64,000 nt of DNA from Chamaea fasciata (GCA_029207755.1 JARCOQ010000016.1:15211307-15275306), one strand, 5' to 3'. Numbered from the stretch's first letter, positions 36,830-48,689 are shown. A program made the numbers and translations. Notes: generated from the letters alone by a model not told the origin.

Positions 36830-37020
36830 GACCTTAATCGAGTCACCGCGCCGGGGCTGGGAGCTGATGAGATGTGACAGCCGCCCGCACACCTCCCGAA
36901 CGCGGCGCTCGGGGCCACGGCCAGCGCCGCACCCGGTGCCGGGGCTCTCGGCAGCGCCGGGGCGGGGGGCACCCACCCGGGGAGGGCTGGGGGGCTCGGC
37001 ACCGAGGGGGGCTGAGGAAT
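36830..37020. promoter_or_regulatory. CpG-rich island flanked by AACCGGTT and TGACGTCA
   Basis: A CpG-dense stretch is preceded by AACCGGTT at 36811-36818, which matches the Grainyhead-like consensus. It is followed by the palindromic cAMP-response-element core TGACGTCA at 37046-37053. No coding exon is evident. Promoter or enhancer function is inference. Confidence 0.4.
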
Positions 37021-37140
37021 CCTTCGCCATCCCCCGAGCGACCCCTGACGTCACTGGGAGGCGGTTTAATATCCGTCAATCGCACGGAAAATCGCATGTT
37101 TGGCCCCAGAGCCCTCCTCCCCACGCTCCCCCCAGCCGCC

Positions 37141-37262
37141 TGTCCTATTTTGAAGGGCTCATTTTCCCGGCGCTAATGAAAGCGACAGCCGTGCAGGGCT
37201 GGTATTTGGTGTTATCAGTGAGAATATTAATGGCGCTGCTCGGCGTTAACTCTTTGAGAGGC
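37141..37262. promoter_or_regulatory. Candidate conserved noncoding element
   Basis: The block contains TGTCCTATTTTGAAGGGCTC, GGCGCTAATGAAAGCGACAG, GGTGTTATCAGTGAGAATAT, TTAATGGCGCTGC and GCGTTAACTCTTTGAGAG. Homeobox TAAT cores and a GTTAAC site lie in otherwise GC-rich DNA. The enhancer reading is inference. Confidence 0.3.
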
Positions 37263-37794
37263 CGGAGCCCGGCAGCCGCGGCCACTGAGCCCGGCCACAG
37301 CAGAGCTCAGACCCCTCAGGACCATATCCCGGACTGGGGATGGGAACCCCGCTTCCGAGAGGGTTTAACCGATTTAATCATTTCTGAGCCCCGGGGAGGG
37401 GATTGACCCAGCTGCCTCCTGCTGAAGGGGCTGAGGGAGCCGAGGTGGAGGCTGAAGGGATGGATGGTGGTGGGTGCTGTTACCGGAGCAGCAGCGAGGC
37501 TCGGGGCAGGAGGGGAGGATGGGACCTCCCCGGGGGAAAGGCAGGTGCCAGAGGTGACCTGTCATAGCCAGGACGTGGGCGGGGAGAAGGGATGAACTCA
37601 CCTTGCACAGGAGGACTCTGGCAGTCGGAGTGTGTTCGTGTTTGGCTGGAGATGTTCATGGTTGACTGGAATGCAGAGTTCCCCATGAGGGCTTCGCAAA
37701 CAGCTGTGTGCAGATGTTAACGAACAAACACATCCCAGAAAACATCCTATAACACTCATGGCACAGAGATGAGCCTTTCAGCAGGGCCTGTTAG

Positions 37795-38037
37795 TATAGG
37801 ATGAAGGGTGATGGTTTCAAACTGGAAGAGGGGAGATTTAGGTAGGATATAAATAAGGTTTTTACAATGAGGGCGGGAAGGCCCTGGCCCAGGTTGCCCC
37901 ATTCCTGGAAGTGTTCAAAGCCAGGTTGGAGGGGGCCTGGTCCAGTAGAAGGTGTCCCTGCCCCTTGCAGGGAGGGGTGGAACTGGATGGGCTTTAAAGA
38001 TCCTTTCCAACCCAGACCTTTGTGTGGTTCTGTGGTT
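37795..38037 (+). mobile_element. CR1 LINE fragment, 3' end
   Basis: GGTTTCAAACTGGAAGAGGG, GGGAGATTTAGGTAGGATAT, GGCCCTGGCCCAGGTTGCCC and GATCCTTTCCAACCCAGACC form the classic CR1 3' series. The tail is TGTGTGGTTCTGTGGTTC. Confidence 0.92.
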
Positions 38038-38354
38038 CACATCCTCACTCCACTGGCCTCTCACTTGGTTTGAAGGTAACTCGCTCAGGTCACTGCCGTG
38101 CCAGTGCAGGTTCCATGTGAAGTCCCCAAGCCACTGCCTCTCAGTGGCACCTCAGGGTGGCCTCTCCCTGTGGATCCTGTTGGGCACGAGTTTGCTGGAG
38201 TGGTGAGGGAGTGCTTGTGGTGGCACCCCTCAGCCACAGCCTGCAGAGGAAGTCGTGTCCATGAAGGGCATGAACATGCCTCCTTAGACTCCCTAAGGAG
38301 CCATCCTTAAGAATAAAGGATCTCCTTGGGCTGGAACTCAGCAACAGATTATTG

Positions 38355-38423
38355 AAGAACCATAGAATATCCTGAGCTGGGAGGGACCAACTCAGTACAA
38401 GGATCATCACATCCAACTCCTTG
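38355..38423 (-). mobile_element. Short inverted CR1 fragment
   Basis: AACCATAGAATATCCTGAGC, TGGGAGGGACCAACTCAGTA and CAAGGATCATCACATCCAAC read in reverse as a CR1 3' end. Confidence 0.8.
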
Positions 38424-39574
38424 ATTGTGGTCATGGTGAGAATTGGCACATCAGCCTGTCATACACAGCAGAACCTGATAGTGGGCAAGGGACAGGAGAG
38501 TTGTACGTTGTCCAAAGACACCAGGCAGCAGCTCCCTTGAAGATTCTCGCTGCTGAAAACTGGAGCAAACACTGATTTTATCCCAGCATCTACCCAAGCT
38601 TTGAGTACGACAGGATGCACTGGAGGTTTCTTGGGGAAAAACCAGGCAGGATGCTGTGAATGCCACCAGGGCCACTGCAGTGACAGGTCCCACCGAGGAG
38701 AGACTGGTGTTCCCCAGGGGGAGAACAACTCACCTCCAGCCTCCAGTGAGGACACGAGGTCTCATAGCAGCCCCTGCACTCAGGAGCTGCCGGCTCGTCT
38801 CTGAAGCCCCCTCTAATTGGATGCATTTAAAGATGCCTCCTGAGCTGTCTGTGTCTCCAGCAGGACACACATCCCTAAAATGACACCAGCTAATTAAGGC
38901 TGTGGAAGCCCAAGGACTCTTCTGTGCCTTGTTTGTTATCCAGGAGCCTGAGGCAACACTGAGGCCAGTAGGACCCTGACAGGCAGCTGGAGAAACCTGG
39001 TAATGACAGGGCCACCAAACCAGTCAGGGACAAAGAGGCAGGAGAGCATAGAAATCAGCAATGACAATAACAACCGGCCACGCTGACGGTGCTGAGGCGC
39101 CTCCTGTGCCTTGGAGAGATGGGATCAATGAACCAGAGAGCTCCTCACCCTCTTCCAGGCACCTCCAGGCCAAATGGGATGGAGGGTGGGGGTGGCAGTG
39201 GTGGGGCCCTGGGGATGGAATCTGCTGATTGAAGGTCAAGACACAAGTCTCTTATCAGACTGTTCTCATGATTTCTGGGAAAACACAGCAGCACCCCTCT
39301 AGTTTGGCTGGAGAACTGTCCAGCTGCCCAGGAGGATAACCTGGAAACCTCTTCCTGCTGGCCTTCAGGATCCAGAAACCAGGGCAGAAGGTTTAACACA
39401 CACAGGCATGAAGCAGGACCTGGGAGAGCAGTTCATGGGAGGACATCACCTGCCTCCCTTGCTTTCAGTGTCTCCTCCTGCTGTTCTTCACCATTTGCTT
39501 CTGCATTCAGGGACAAAACCCCTCCTGCAGCATCCTGGAGCCCACTCCCACCTCCCTCACCCTGCACTGTTCAC
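38424..39574. other. Intergenic interval without recognised features
   Basis: I found no exon, RNA gene or clear repeat here. Confidence 0.5.
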
Positions 39575-39736
39575 AAAAGGTTGGACCAGGCTTCCCAGGG
39601 CAGTGGTGAGTCCCCATTGCTGGAGGGATTTAAAAGCCATGTAGATATGGCACCTGGGGACAGTGCTGGGCTAATGATGGTACTCAATGATCTCTGAGGG
39701 CTTTTCCAGCCTAAATGATTCTGTGGTTCTATGAGA
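39575..39736 (+). mobile_element. CR1 LINE fragment, 3' end
   Basis: GGTTGGACCAGGCTTCCCAG, GCTGGAGGGATTTAAAAGCC, ATGTAGATATGGCACCTGGG, CAATGATCTCTGAGGGC and the tail GATTCTGTGGTTCTATGAG closely parallel the copy at 23545-23895, so the two probably belong to one subfamily. Confidence 0.9.
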
Positions 39737-40229
39737 TCTCCTTTACAGGGTGTGTGTCCTCTCCACTGCTCCCTTTTCTCTGACACCACCCTATCAGAGA
39801 GGAAAAGAGATGACTTTCATGTCTGCCATGGCTGCAGCACCTGAGCAGACACCAGGAGTGCAGCACCACGCCATGGGTAATGGATAAGGGTCTGCATGTC
39901 CTTGGCCATGTTCTAGTGCCAGAGGAGCTGCTGAGGGGGTTCCAGGTTTTGTTTTGAACTATTCTGAAACAAAACCAGCGAGGCGTGCCTGGAGAGAGCT
40001 TTCAACCTTTCAAACAGGGTTTCCCCAGCAGCATCTCATGGTGCAGGGAACCCCATACAATTCCATGATTGTTGTGTTAGTCCTCCACCGTTTGAGCTTC
40101 TCAGGTCTCCTTTATACAGGGGATGGTGTGTGAGACAGTGACCTACCTGGAACAAAGGTACCTGGTAAGCACTTTGGGGGACAAGATAGCTTCAGAGCAA
40201 GAGCAAAATTCATTTTACCCAATTTCAGA

Positions 40230-40345
40230 TGCCTGGATGGTGCTCACAGTCCCATGGTGGAGTTCAAGGTGGTCCTGCAAGGAGCAGGGAGTCGCATTTG
40301 ATGATGCTTTTGGGTCCCTTCCAGCTCTGCAGTTCTGTGTCTGCA
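40230..40345 (+). mobile_element. Eroded CR1-like fragment
   Basis: ATTTGATGATGCTTTTGGGT followed by CCCTTCCAGCTCTGCAGTTC and TGTGT resembles a diverged CR1 3' terminus. The left boundary is uncertain. Confidence 0.5.
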
Positions 40346-42719
40346 GGTGAGAGGAGGTGCAGAGCTCTGGGTGTACCCAGCATTTTCCCTGTCTGTGGTC
40401 AGGGCAAGGAGCAGCCTCGAGCTTGGTGTTGCTGTCAAGAACTGTTTCCAGTGAGGGTTGTCTGTCCCAGTTTCTCTGGTGTGAATGGATGGACCATCAG
40501 ATTCAGCACTGACCAGTAACAGAGGTACCCAGATTGCACCTGAGTGGGGTGACCTTGAAACAGAGGAGACAAACAAGGGTCAGAACCTGCAGAGAGCCCT
40601 TTTTGCCATGCAATCCATCCATTTGTTTTAATACTAAAAACTAAAATTCAGTTTTGGCTGTTAATGACGACTTTTTTTCCCCAGCAATAAGCAAGTGGGA
40701 GGAAATGGATGTGCTCAGCTCAGAGGGGTCAGGGGCTGTCTCAGCTCTGCGTGTGAGTGCTGCCTTCCCACAGAGGCTCTGGGGAGCCTGCAGCTCTCCG
40801 AGGGACCACGTTACATTTCGCCTTCCTCCTTCCAGTTACTTATGATTCTCTGAACATCCAAAGCCTGCAGTTTACATTATATGACAGAGCAACAATGTCC
40901 TGTGGGCAAGGGTCTAGGGAATCACACAAATAGCAATTTACTAATTTCATGCTGCCCGTAGAAATCCTAAAGGCCTGGGGGCCTGGGGATGGGATGTGAA
41001 GCTTTTCTCTTTTGGGGCAATTAGTTTCAATCCAGCCTTCTAATGACTGAAGGTTCTTGCTTGCCTGAAGGGACTTCGGAGGCCTGAAGGAAAAGGGTCA
41101 GGGTCTCCGTGTATCTCAGGTCTCCAGATCATCAAACCCACCTCTGCATGTTGGGCTGTCATGGGCCAAGTCAATGAGGTTCTACTCTTCAGGATGGTGA
41201 AAAGATCCATAATAAAGATGGTGCAGGTAGACAAAGGTGTGGAGAAGCCTCAGCTTTCCACATTTCCCTGGTAATTGTGGTCCCAAGTGAGATTGCACAG
41301 AAAGCTCCTGGCTTGCCTGCAGGGTCTCTACAAGTCATTTTTGTCTGGTCTTGGCCAGGCACACCCAGACTCCACATCCCATTCCAGAACCACAGCAGAA
41401 GGGATTCACCAAATACAGGAGCAGGTTTCTGCTGTGAGCTGTGCCCCGAGGGTGCTGAGCTCCCCTGGCCAGAGCCTGAGAGCTCAAGCCTCATGGAGCA
41501 GGACCTTGTTGCTCTCCTGGATTTTGCAGAGGAAGGAAAGCAGCAGGTCCCAGCCTGCTGTTTGTTTTGTTCTTCTGGAGGTGACATTCATGGGATGTGG
41601 TTTGGATACATATTTTATCCCATGCCAGTGATGGATAAATGTTTGCCTGAGTAAAGACATGGTAAGGAGCCCAGGATCCTCAGAGAAGATTTGGAATGTT
41701 TTGGGGGATTGTCTGACATGGGTGTGACCTGGGAATTTTGGCCAGGGAAGTGCTCCCATGTGAAGCTGAGAGAAGACCTTTGGGGAAGGCAGTTGGAACC
41801 AGAAGTTTCAACCCAAACTATTCCACGATTTTGCGAATCTTTTACAGAGAAGATCTGATATGGGACAGAAGGACCTTCTTTCCCTTTTCTGAACACCTCC
41901 CAGAGCAGCAGCTCTTGCTCCTCACAAGTCCCAGCAGAAAAAGTCTTTTCTGGGGATCATTTCCACTGGCAGTGCCCCAGAATGGAACCTTTCCCACGGG
42001 GAACAAGAGTGACCCCATTCCTGTGGCAGCTTCAGGACAATCGCACAGCCTGTCACTCAGCTCCATGGCTGCACTTCCATTGGGTTGGCTCCTGCAGGTA
42101 TTTCTCCTGGGGCCTTTCCAAGGGCTGGGGATGCTGCAGGGGTGCTCTGAGCAGCTCACCTCAGCTCCAGTTGCAGCAGAGCAGCCCCAGCTCTGGCTGG
42201 CAGCTGCAGAGAGCCGTTCCCATCTGTTGCTGTCCCCAGCCGCTGGCCGCCCTCCCCCGCGCTGTCACAGCACTGACACGGAGCTGAGGGCAGGAGGGAG
42301 GATCTCACCCATTGGGACGGGATTTTAGCTTCTTTTCCTTGCTGGGGTTGCTAGGAGGCCGAGCCGTGCCTTCAGCGAATTTGCTGAGCGGCATGCTCGG
42401 CTCCTTACAGCTGGGAGCATCTTTTCTCCTGGAGCCCTTGGCCCAGACAAAGCAGGTGGTTTGAATGAGGAGCAAAGAGGAATGGCCAGGCTGTGGGGCA
42501 CCGGGAGGCTTCTGAGGCAGACCTGCAAGGACCCCAGCTGTCCAGGAGAGACACAGACCTCGGGGTCTGAAGGAGAGAAGCATCCACACAAGCCGAGCTG
42601 CTGCCCATCCCACCCTCTCATGGACGCAGACCCGGCTGGCTTTGCCTCACCTCCTCCTCCTCCTCCAAGCCGCTCCCGTCTCACCTCTCATCCAACCACC
42701 GCTGCGGCAAACACAGACC
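40346..42719. other. Intergenic interval without recognised gene
   Basis: No coding exon was recognised. A small CR1 tail remnant lies at 41785-41838. Confidence 0.45.
41785..41838 (+). mobile_element. Short CR1 tail remnant
   Basis: AGTTGGAACCAGAAGTTTCA followed by ACCCAAACTATTCCACGATT resembles the CR1 3' end with an internal deletion. Confidence 0.5.
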
Positions 42720-43087
42720 CGCGGCACGTCCCCTGCCCTCAGGGACCCTGTCCCAGCCCCACGCGTGGCGAGGAGCCACGACCCCCCGCTACAGCCCTGT
42801 CCCCCCCGCCGCCGCGGCTCCCCCCGTGCCCGTCAGCGCTGATGGGCCCTGACAGCGCTGCTCTTTTTCTCACGCCCCGCCGGGTGCTGCGGGCGGGGGC
42901 ACCCGGCCCGGGGGAGGTCGCGTTGCGCGGAGCAGCTGTTCCCCATCACATCGCGGAGCGCTGCCCGCGCCGATGGGACGCGGCTGCCGCGGCGCCGACG
43001 CCTCGCCGGGAAGAGCGGCGGGCTGGGATCGTTCCGGGCAGGATGGACACGCTGGGGATGGATCCGGCTGCCGGCGACCTGGGGCAG
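42720..43087 (+). promoter_or_regulatory. CpG island with a possible short first coding exon
   Basis: About 42 CpGs can be counted in the 300 bases from 42781 to 43080, one of the densest stretches here. Near its right end an ATG at 43043 has A at -3 and G at +4. It opens 15 codons (MDTLGMDPAAGDLGQ) that end in CAG|GTGCGG at 43087/43088. The product is not recognised, and no matching downstream exon was identified. The same frame is open from 42461 to 43438, which is probably a GC effect. Confidence 0.35.
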
Positions 43088-44562
43088 GTGCGGGAGCGGG
43101 CAGGGCTCCGCACAGCACGGCAGGGTTCACCCTTGGCTGCGCTGGCCCAACACACCCGTCCCACCTGTCTGCCCTCCCTCATCCACGCCCTGCAAAACTC
43201 TCCTCTCGTCTCTTCATCTGCCACCTCCAGAGATGCATCCAAGCAGGCTGTACCTTTTCTTTGCTATTCCTGGCTCATCCAACCTACGGTCAGTTCTGGC
43301 CGGGAGCATTTTCCTGCTGAAGATGGAGGGTGCCCTGTGCTCCACCACATTGCATCCAAGCCTTTTCCTTTTCCCTGTGGAGAGCAGCCAGCTTTGCAAA
43401 GCTGCTGGTGGGTTCAGCCTGGATGCAGTAGCCCCTAAAATGTGTGGGGCACAAGCCCGGTGTCAGGAGCTACTCCAGCTCCTGCAGAGAGGAGGTAGAA
43501 GATGAGGGGTAGAGATCCCTTTCAGTCCAGATCCTGAACACAAATAAAGCAGAGCAAAGGGACCTGTGCAGGTCCTGCAGCCCAATGTGTCTGCACAGCA
43601 GTGATGTCCACACTGCTTCCCTGAGCTCAGGCTCGCTCCTCCTGGCCTCCCTTGGGCAGCAGAAGTTCCCGTTCCCGGTGCTTGCAGGAGTTCTGCAGCC
43701 TCACTGCACAGCTTATCCATTTTTAACGAGCACACCTCATAAATACTTTGTAAAGCACCTTCTAGCCAAAGTGCTTTTTTTGATTATTTTTTCTTCCCTG
43801 GCTGCTTGAAAGAGCTGCTCACCCTCCCGTTTCTCTCTGGTCTGCGGCTCCTGCTGTTGTCTTGCACACATTTGCTGCTCTGAAGTTACAAGGCTCTGCC
43901 TCCAACACCTGTGGTGAGTCACAGTGAAGGATCACAGTGCTCCCCTTTGCTCCCTACACCCTTCTCTGCACCCTGCAGACCCTCTGGTGTCTCCATTGAC
44001 CCTATTAAGCACTGGGAGCAGCCCAGGTGGGTTCCTTCAGAGCCTCACCCAGACCTTCCTCACCATTTCCATCCCACAGAGCCTCCTCCCCTGCTGTCCA
44101 CCCTGGGCTCTGTGCGGGACTAAAGAGCAGGACCTGCCCTCTTCCTTCCCCATGACTCTCACATCTTCCCAGTTGCCTCCAGCTCTGCCATTTTCCCGTG
44201 AATTTCCACCTTAGGTTAAGAAGCAGGTGGGTGGTGGAACAGGAGAAATGACAACTCAAACACAACTTGCCAGAGTTGACTCCCTGCCTGGGAGGACCTG
44301 GTTTGTTCAACGTGCAGCAGGGTATTTTTATCTTTCCCCCTTTCCTGAATCAGTCTGCTGCATGGTATCAGACCAGCCCTTCCAAGGCAACTGGCCTCAG
44401 AGCTGTTCTGTCACGGGCCAAGCTTCATCCTCTCCAAAAACGTGTCAGAGCAGCTGAGGGAAGCCAGTTTGTGTCAAGGGACATGGACTTGCCTCCAATT
44501 CCTTATTATATGGCTCCAGCAAACCTTGACTTTGCCAGGTGCTGGAGTCCAGTGAGCAGCCC
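43088..44562. other. Intergenic interval without recognised features
   Basis: No exon or repeat was recognised between the CpG island and the 9-bp tandem array. Confidence 0.45.
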
Positions 44563-44814
44563 AGCAACACCAGCAACACCAGCAACACCAGCAACACCAG
44601 CAACACCAGCAACACCAGCAACACCAGCAACACCAGCAACACCAGCAACACCAGCAACACCAGCAACACCAGCAACACCAGCAACACCAGCAACACCAGC
44701 AACACCAGCAACACCAGCAACACCAGCAACACCAGCAACACCAGCAACACCAGCAACACCAGCAACACCAGCAACACCAGCAACACCAGCAACACCAGCA
44801 ACACCAGCAACACC
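44563..44814. repeat. 9-bp minisatellite, 28 perfect copies
   Basis: AGCAACACC is repeated 28 times without a visible mismatch (252 bases). Because the unit is a multiple of three, it leaves long open frames on both strands, reading Pro-Ala-Thr, Ser-Asn-Thr or Leu-Val-Leu repeats. Nothing around it supports coding. Confidence 0.97.
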
Positions 44815-46364
44815 AGTTCATCCCTGTTCCCAGCTCCTGCCCCTCCTGGTACCTCTCACAGTTTAAATGTAGTGCTGTGAGTGCAGCCTGTGGGATGAGG
44901 TTCACCTGGGCATGCTGGCTGTCCCAGCCTTCACCCTCCCTCAGTGCTTGGCCCCATTTCAACTGAATTGGACAAAGTAGTCAAACATCTGAAAAGTGGT
45001 AAGAATTTTTGTGAAGCTTCTTGGGCTTAGTCCAGTAAAAGGCCCAAATTTCCAAGGAAATGCTGCCATGTGAAGTCACCAGGACCTCCTAGAAGCACCA
45101 CCAGGCCAACCAATGTGTGCATAGCCATCCAACCAGCACCAAGGCTCCAGGAGGTCCTGCCTCAGGTCTTGCAGAGTAGGATAAGACAGGGGACAGGAAC
45201 GGGAAGGTCTCACTAGAGCTGGGGAAGTGGGTGAATGTAGTGTGTCACGGGGCAGAGAGCACAAAAGTGAGGTGGGAAGAGATTGGGATGTAAACCCAGG
45301 AAGGCTGCTCCCACTGTGAGTTTTTCCATCCTTTAGAACCTCTTTTGCTGGCCTCTGAACCTGATTTCCTCTTCACTGGGTGGTAAAAGCATCCCAGACA
45401 GTTGCAGGGGCTTTTGTCATTTTTCTCCTGCTGATTTTTAATTTTGTTCTCATTTTTCAGCTGTGAGAGCCTCCCTCTTGTCCGGCACGTGTCTTGTGCA
45501 GGTTTTGGCACCCCCAGCCCTGCGAGGACTTACCCAGGCAGGAAAGGGACAACTTCAGAGCCTTTTGTTGCTGTTCTCTCCCTGCCTCGGTGTTAATGGC
45601 TCTTGAAGGCAGCCGGAGCCCATCAGGCAGCGCAGAGGAACCCGAGCATCGAGCGGACACGGCCGCCCCCGGGCGGGACCCGCGTGCGCGGGGTCAGCTC
45701 CGCTGCTGTCACTGCCCATCCCATCGCACCCCATCGCGGGGGCCCGGCCCGGCCGTGCGGGGAGCGCACAGGGGAGGGGGGGCTCTGCTGGGGGCTCGGG
45801 TGTGTTTTTGCCTCCCTGCTGGCCAGGGACCCATTTGTGGTGCCGGAGTTTTGGGCGGAGATCCCGCGTCTGGCAGGTGCCAGACATCGCCAGGAATGGG
45901 CTGAGTCTGCAGCTGGTGGGTGACACGGATCTTCCCCACTCGGTTGGGTGGAAGGGGTGACAGGTGCAAGCGTCTCTTGCGGCTTTGAAATGGACAAGCC
46001 CCTGGAAGGGGCTGGAAATCAGCACACGGAATAGATCCCTGCGTGTGACTTTGGGACAAAGCGAGGACACTTTTTGCAAGGAAGGGAGATGACCCTGCCT
46101 GGTCCCCCGTTAGAAAACCAAGCTGTGAGATCCAAACACAGAGAGGGAAGGCAAGGTGAAGGAGATCAGTTTTCAAAGGAATCTGGGTATTTACCGGGCT
46201 GGTGAAAAGCACTTTCCCAAAAAGTGTGGTGAGATCCCTAAGGCAGGAGGGTGCCCATGACAGCTGCTCCTCAGGGCAAACAGTGGGAACATCCCAACAG
46301 GAAAAGAGCAGGATCAGCTCTGTCTGCAGCCAGAGTCCTGCAGACTGGTGGCTCCACTGAATCA
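44815..46364. other. Intergenic interval with a small CpG-rich patch
   Basis: Nothing gene-like was recognised. CpG density rises at about 45640-45770, without an identifiable exon. Confidence 0.4.
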
Positions 46365-46600
46365 GGGGATTGTTTGGGTTGGAAGGGAACTTTTGATCAT
46401 CTCATCCCACCCCCTGCCATGGACAGGGGCACCTTCCACTATCCCAGGATGCTCCAAGCCCCATCCAGCCTGGCCTTGGACACTTGCAGGGATCCAGGGG
46501 CAGCCACAACTTCTCTGAGCAACCTGTGCCAGCATCTCTCCATCCTCACAGGGAAGAATTTCTCCTCATTAACTAATCTAATCTTGCGCTCTGTTTAAAT
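46365..46600 (-). mobile_element. CR1 LINE fragment, inverted
   Basis: On + it reads GATTGTTTGGGTTGGAAGGG, CCCCCTGCCATGGACAGGGG, CATCCAGCCTGGCCTTGGAC, TCCAGGGGCAGCCACAAC and TCCTCACAGGGAAGAATTTC, the reverse complement of the CR1 3' end. It is truncated. Confidence 0.92.
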
Positions 46601-48540
46601 CTCTCCCAGCTGCCAAGAAAATGGCCAGGCCACCAAATGCTGACCACAGCTCAGTCCTGGGAGAGTTTTGAGGAGGAATGATCCGCAAGCAGTGGAAGGA
46701 CCTGCCATGGGGAGCATTATTGGTATGCAAGTCACATGTCCCCGTGAAATGCTGCCAACCAAAGACCTGTGGCAACCAGGACATCTGTGAAAGCATTTCA
46801 CAGTGATGGAACAGAAGATCAGATGGGTAAAAAAAGCTCCCAATCTCTCTGTCCAGCCTAATCTTTTGGCAGACATGGCAGAAGTGATGATGCACCAGGT
46901 GAGCTGGGTGGGGAAGGTGCTAACTGACTGGGTCCTGTGCAAAGCCTCTCACAGCTCCTGCACTCCTGGAGGGGTGTAGAGATCAATCCCTGTAAAGAAA
47001 AGCAAAGCCAGTTTCTTTCTCTGAGTCACTGAGCATTCCTTTACCCATCCTGTTACTGCGTTTTCTGGGCAAGTGCACATTCTCTGGTGGTCTCAGTTGC
47101 CCAGATTTAATATGAAATACCTCTGGGTACGTGTTTGATCCAGGCACAAGACAGAGGAGCTTCACACTAACAGAATGGAGACTTTAGATTTCCATTTTGT
47201 CTGATTCAGATCATTGTTTCAGCCATCTTTGCTCAGTTTGGAATTGAGGGCACCTTGATCAGAGCGGTTCTTGATTTAATGAATTACTGGAATTACTTTC
47301 CCCTTGAACACTGCTATGCTCATTCTTCCCCTCCATTCTTCAGGGTTCCAAACCCAAATTAAGACGCCACTTGCTGCTTTTCTTTTGAAGCCCCTCAGAG
47401 GTCTGCACATCTGTTCTTTGCGGCGTCTTTGGAAGCTGCATGAAGAGCAGGAGTCTGACCCAGCCTCCCTGTGCTTTGCCCCTCATGTGATCATTTGTAC
47501 ATGTTCAAAACAAACACAGGCTGGGGATGAAGGGCTCAGCATCCCAGTGCCAGCAAGGCAATCAGAGAAGCTGCAATTTTTATGATATGGAGGAAGTCAC
47601 TCTTTTAGAGCCTGATTCGTGAGGCTCTATTGCCAGTGACAGCTGATGCTGGGACTATACTTGCTTCTTCTCTCACCTTCCCACGTTTCTGGGACAATTT
47701 TTATTCCACAGATTACTTTACCTCATCTGTCCCGATTCCCAATGGTCTTTAATTGGTTAAGAAATACAGAATTAATCCTTCTATAAATTGTTTCACGTTT
47801 TCAACAGTTTCATGCCCTCTGTTCATAAGCAGGGAACTCATCTCTGCCAGACCAATGTGGCTTTTGGAAACTCAGTCACTGAACTTTCTGATTTACTTTT
47901 TTTGTGCAACCATCCCTCCAACCACCTTGGGTGTTGGAAGCCAGCTGGGAATTACCTGCATGTCTTTTCCATGTTTTCCCTGTGGAAACACCTTTCACTG
48001 GCTTTGTTGGCTGACAGGTTCCTGTCTCTCAGACAAGGTTTTAGCTGTGTTCACTGCTCAATTCGGTGCTAAGTGGTGTTATAAATAAGCACTACTAGAG
48101 GGATTATCATTCAAACCCAAAGGGAGGAGGAATATATTGCTTATTCTGAGATTTAAACTGTAATTAGCTCTGATTGCGTAGAGGTTTTGGAATGAAAAAT
48201 GGTTGAGATCACTAACCTCTTCATGATGCTCCCTTTTCCCAGCTGGTGGACTCCTCTCCCAGCCCCCTCCTCCCTGCCCCACTGGCTCCACTCCTCTGCT
48301 CCCGTGAGTATTCCCAGCCCCCCTGCACGGGGCTGCCAACATGGAAATGTCACTGCCCGTGCTTTGGGGACTTCCTCAGCCGTGCTGTGGCAGTGATTGA
48401 GATGTCCAGCTTGTCCTAGCTGATGCCAGGGATTTCATGCCTTCTTTGTTGGAAAGTTTTCCTTGCAACTCCAGTGAATTCAGAGGAAACAAGAGCTTTA
48501 TCTTTCTGTAATCCCCAGCTCCAGATGCTAAATGGATTGC
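46601..48540. other. Intergenic, comparatively AT-rich interval
   Basis: No exon or known repeat was recognised. The section from about 47160 to 48230 is more AT-rich than its surroundings. Confidence 0.45.
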
Positions 48541-48583
48541 AGCTGGACTAGATGGTCACTGTTGGTCTTTTCCTACTGAACTA
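48541..48583 (+). mobile_element. CR1 3'-tail remnant next to microsatellite
   Basis: GGACTAGATGGTCACTGTTG and GTCTTTTCCTACTGAACTAT resemble the last bases of CR1 (consensus-like GACTAGATGATCTTTAAAGG). The pentanucleotide array starts exactly where the CR1 octamer tail would lie. Confidence 0.6.
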
Positions 48584-48584
48584 T

Positions 48585-48689
48585 CCCATCCCATCCCATC
48601 CCATCCCATCCCATCCCATCCCATCCCATCCCATCCCATCCCATCCCATCCCATCCCATCCCATCCCATCCCATCCCATCCCATCCCAT
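48585..48689. repeat. CCCAT pentanucleotide microsatellite, 21 copies
   Basis: CCCAT is repeated 21 times without visible interruption. The open frames across it (Ser-His-Pro-Ile-Pro and Trp-Asp-Gly-Met-Gly repeats) are artefacts of the array. Confidence 0.97.

Larger units (their letters stand above)
36069..37794. other. Intergenic DNA with CpG island and motif-rich block
   Basis: No coding exon was recognised. The centre (36780-37262) contains a perfect AACCGGTT, a CpG-dense stretch, a TGACGTCA site and an AT-rich motif cluster; these are listed separately. Confidence 0.45.

Noticed and set aside
42461..43438. 325-codon Pro/Arg-rich frame over the CpG island
   Set aside because: The length is explained by low stop frequency in GC-rich DNA. 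Only the short segment 43043-43087 is kept as a weak exon candidate.
44267..44866. Pro-Ala-Thr, Ser-Asn-Thr and Leu-Val-Leu repeat proteins (+ and - frames) across the 9-mer array
   Set aside because: A stop-free 9-base unit opens these frames on both strands. No flanking coding sequence or splice structure supports them.
44563..48689. CRISPR-like array suggested by regular repeats
   Set aside because: The repeats are directly adjacent with no unique spacers, and the window is a eukaryotic genome.
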